Positions 14,580 to 15,517 of a DNA stretch of 15,517 nt are shown piece after piece. Below the pieces are notes generated by a model. It had not been told where the DNA came from and did not search any database. It saw only the letters and a program-made list of their open reading frames with translations. The position numbers and the translations under genes are program-made. This DNA is from Sulfurimonas sp. (GTDB lineage: Bacteria > Campylobacterota > Campylobacteria > Campylobacterales > Sulfurimonadaceae), in the NCBI GenBank assembly GCA_027047745.1, contig JALTUB010000223.1:1-15517 (forward strand). The letters are read 5' to 3'. Positions within the stretch are counted from its first letter, which is position 1. Every line of letters begins with the position of its first letter.

Positions 14580-14900
14580 ATGCAAATGGTAGTTGACTCC
14601 CTTAGACAAAAAGGGAAAATATATAAAAAAATGCAAGAAGTTTCTCCAAAAGAGTTGGGTATAAGAAACAGGATAAAAATCTATAAAGCAACAGATACTC
14701 ACGCTCAGTTGTGGGCTATCTTCGCTGTTACTCAAAAGAGTCGCTTGTTGATGAAAGATGTTTATAAATTTGAAGAGATTTATGAAAAGTTATCACTATA
14801 TTTTGCTCAAAATTTTAAGTACAAGGTTATCTTTATAGATGCACCCTTATGCTCAAAAGCAGAGGCTGCGTTTAAAGAAGCAGGGTGGAAGATACAGTAA
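14580..14900 (+). CDS. Small soluble protein of unknown function, coupled to coaX
   Basis: A 106-residue protein without a signal peptide or membrane segment. It is basic and lysine-rich, with a predicted alpha/beta mix: an N-terminal helix (QMVVDSLRQKGKIYKKMQEV), a strand pair around IRNRIKIYKATDTHAQLWAI, a helix (KFEEIYEKLSLYFAQ), a strand (KYKVIFIDAPL) and a final helix (SKAEAAFKEAGWKI). I do not recognise a family or catalytic motif. Its TAA shares a base with the coaX ATG (TAATG), so the two are translationally coupled. Function in or regulation of coenzyme A synthesis is possible but only inferred from position. AAAGG lies 12 nt before the ATG, which is long; an in-frame ATG at 14586 is an alternative. 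Confidence 0.78.
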   Translation: MQMVVDSLRQKGKIYKKMQEVSPKELGIRNRIKIYKATDTHAQLWAIFAVTQKSRLLMKDVYKFEEIYEKLSLYFAQNFKYKVIFIDAPLCSKAEAAFKEAGWKIQ

Positions 14901-15517
14901 TGTTCTTGTGTGATATTGGCAATACTTCTTACCATTTTTTAAAGGATATTAATTCTTATAAAAAAGATGTAAATAGTTTTGAACCTTCTAATATAAAAGA
15001 TAAGATATATTATGTCTGTGTCAATGAAAATATTTCACAAAAGTTGGAAAAACTAGATAACTGGATAGATGTATCAGAGTTTATAGATAAGAGCAAATAT
15101 TATAAAACTATGGGCATAGATAGAATATGTGCAGTTGAAGCTACAAAAAATGCAGTGATAGTTGATGCTGGAAGTGCTATAACTGTTGATGTTGTTAAAA
15201 ATGGAGAGTTTTTAGGTGGTTTTATCTATCCTGGTGTAAGAGTCATGAAGAAAACTTACACAAATATCTCCTCTGTACTTGATTATTCATTTAACTTTGA
15301 CCTTGACTTAGATATAATGCCAAAAAATTCACAAGATGCTATAAGCTATGGTTTTTTAAAAACTTTATACTCTGAAGTTATTTCGCATGACTTGCCTATA
15401 ATACTTACGGGTGGAGATGCACAAGAGTTTAAAAAGATATTTAAAGATGCAAAACTTGATGAAAACCTTATCTTTGATGGTATGAAATATATAATTAAAA
15501 AGGCTGATATATGCTAA
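14900..15517 (+). CDS. coaX: Type III pantothenate kinase
   Basis: A 205-residue CoaX, which phosphorylates pantothenate with ATP in the first step of coenzyme A synthesis. Motifs are DIGNT at 5-9 (phosphate-binding loop), MGIDR at 71-75 (pantothenate binding), VDAGSAITVDVV at 88-99 (second phosphate motif of the ASKHA fold, with Asp89 as likely base), GGFIYPGV at 106-113 and TGGDA at 170-174. It is shorter than the roughly 250-residue CoaX of most bacteria but close to the compact Campylobacterota form. The ATG at 14900 is chosen over a GTG at 14885, because it gives the standard MFLCDIGNT start and has GGAAG 8 nt upstream. The TAA ends exactly at the last base of the window. Confidence 0.93.
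   Translation: MFLCDIGNTSYHFLKDINSYKKDVNSFEPSNIKDKIYYVCVNENISQKLEKLDNWIDVSEFIDKSKYYKTMGIDRICAVEATKNAVIVDAGSAITVDVVKNGEFLGGFIYPGVRVMKKTYTNISSVLDYSFNFDLDLDIMPKNSQDAISYGFLKTLYSEVISHDLPIILTGGDAQEFKKIFKDAKLDENLIFDGMKYIIKKADIC
15511..15517 (+). CDS. Possible start of the next gene, cut by the window edge
   Basis: An ATG at 15511-15513 lies in a different frame from coaX, overlaps its end, and has AAAAAGG 7 nt upstream, the same spacing and overlap style used by the other genes here. Only Met-Leu is visible, so no product can be named. Confidence 0.35.

Noticed and set aside
1..15517. CRISPR array, toxin-antitoxin pair, restriction or phage-defence system, insertion sequence
   Set aside because: No regularly spaced direct repeats, transposase, nuclease or antitoxin-like pairs are seen on either strand; the genes are mostly conserved housekeeping genes.

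Overview
This window is a stretch of core chromosome from a low-GC Campylobacterota (Epsilonproteobacteria), most like Sulfurimonas or a close relative. The reasons are the AT-rich sequence, protein sequences that resemble Campylobacter/Helicobacter versions (PheS especially), promoters that show a good -10 box but no clear -35, and a gene order (hinT / pheS-pheT-aroA-ispH-rpsA-unknown-serA) that, from memory, matches Helicobacter pylori HP0404 to HP0397. The genus is an inference from style; no database was searched.

Layout: (1) 1-488: the 3' end of a Dabb-family gene converges on hinT, and the two stop codons overlap. (2) 489-868: a gene-free stretch between the divergent hinT and pheS. It holds promoters for both genes and a 269-bp, highly structured inverted-repeat element (585-853) that ends 4 bp before the pheS ribosome binding site. 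(3) 869-10120: a same-strand run pheS, pheT, aroA, ispH, rpsA, a small membrane-anchored protein, serA. The first four genes are coupled by overlapping stop/start codons, and rpsA has its own promoter. The run covers tRNA-Phe charging, shikimate and isoprenoid steps, translation initiation and serine synthesis. A hairpin at 10134-10156 separates serA from the convergent tolC. (4) 10157-14036: tolC (minus strand) diverges from a secreted DUF255 thioredoxin-fold protein, which is followed by a DUF4395 membrane protein. Both of the latter carry CxxC motifs, suggesting a cell-envelope thiol module. (5) 14042-15517: a four-helix CopD-like membrane protein (minus strand) diverges from a small unknown protein that is translationally coupled to coaX (type III pantothenate kinase). 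A further gene probably begins in the last 7 bases.

The coding content is mostly housekeeping, and I see no new defence system, CRISPR array, prophage or insertion sequence. The most unusual object is the 585-853 element. It has 34-bp terminal inverted repeats with one mismatch and two internal hairpins that look like diverged inverted copies of each other. It lies where it would form most of the pheST leader RNA. The DUF255/DUF4395 pair and the two small unknown proteins are the next most interesting.
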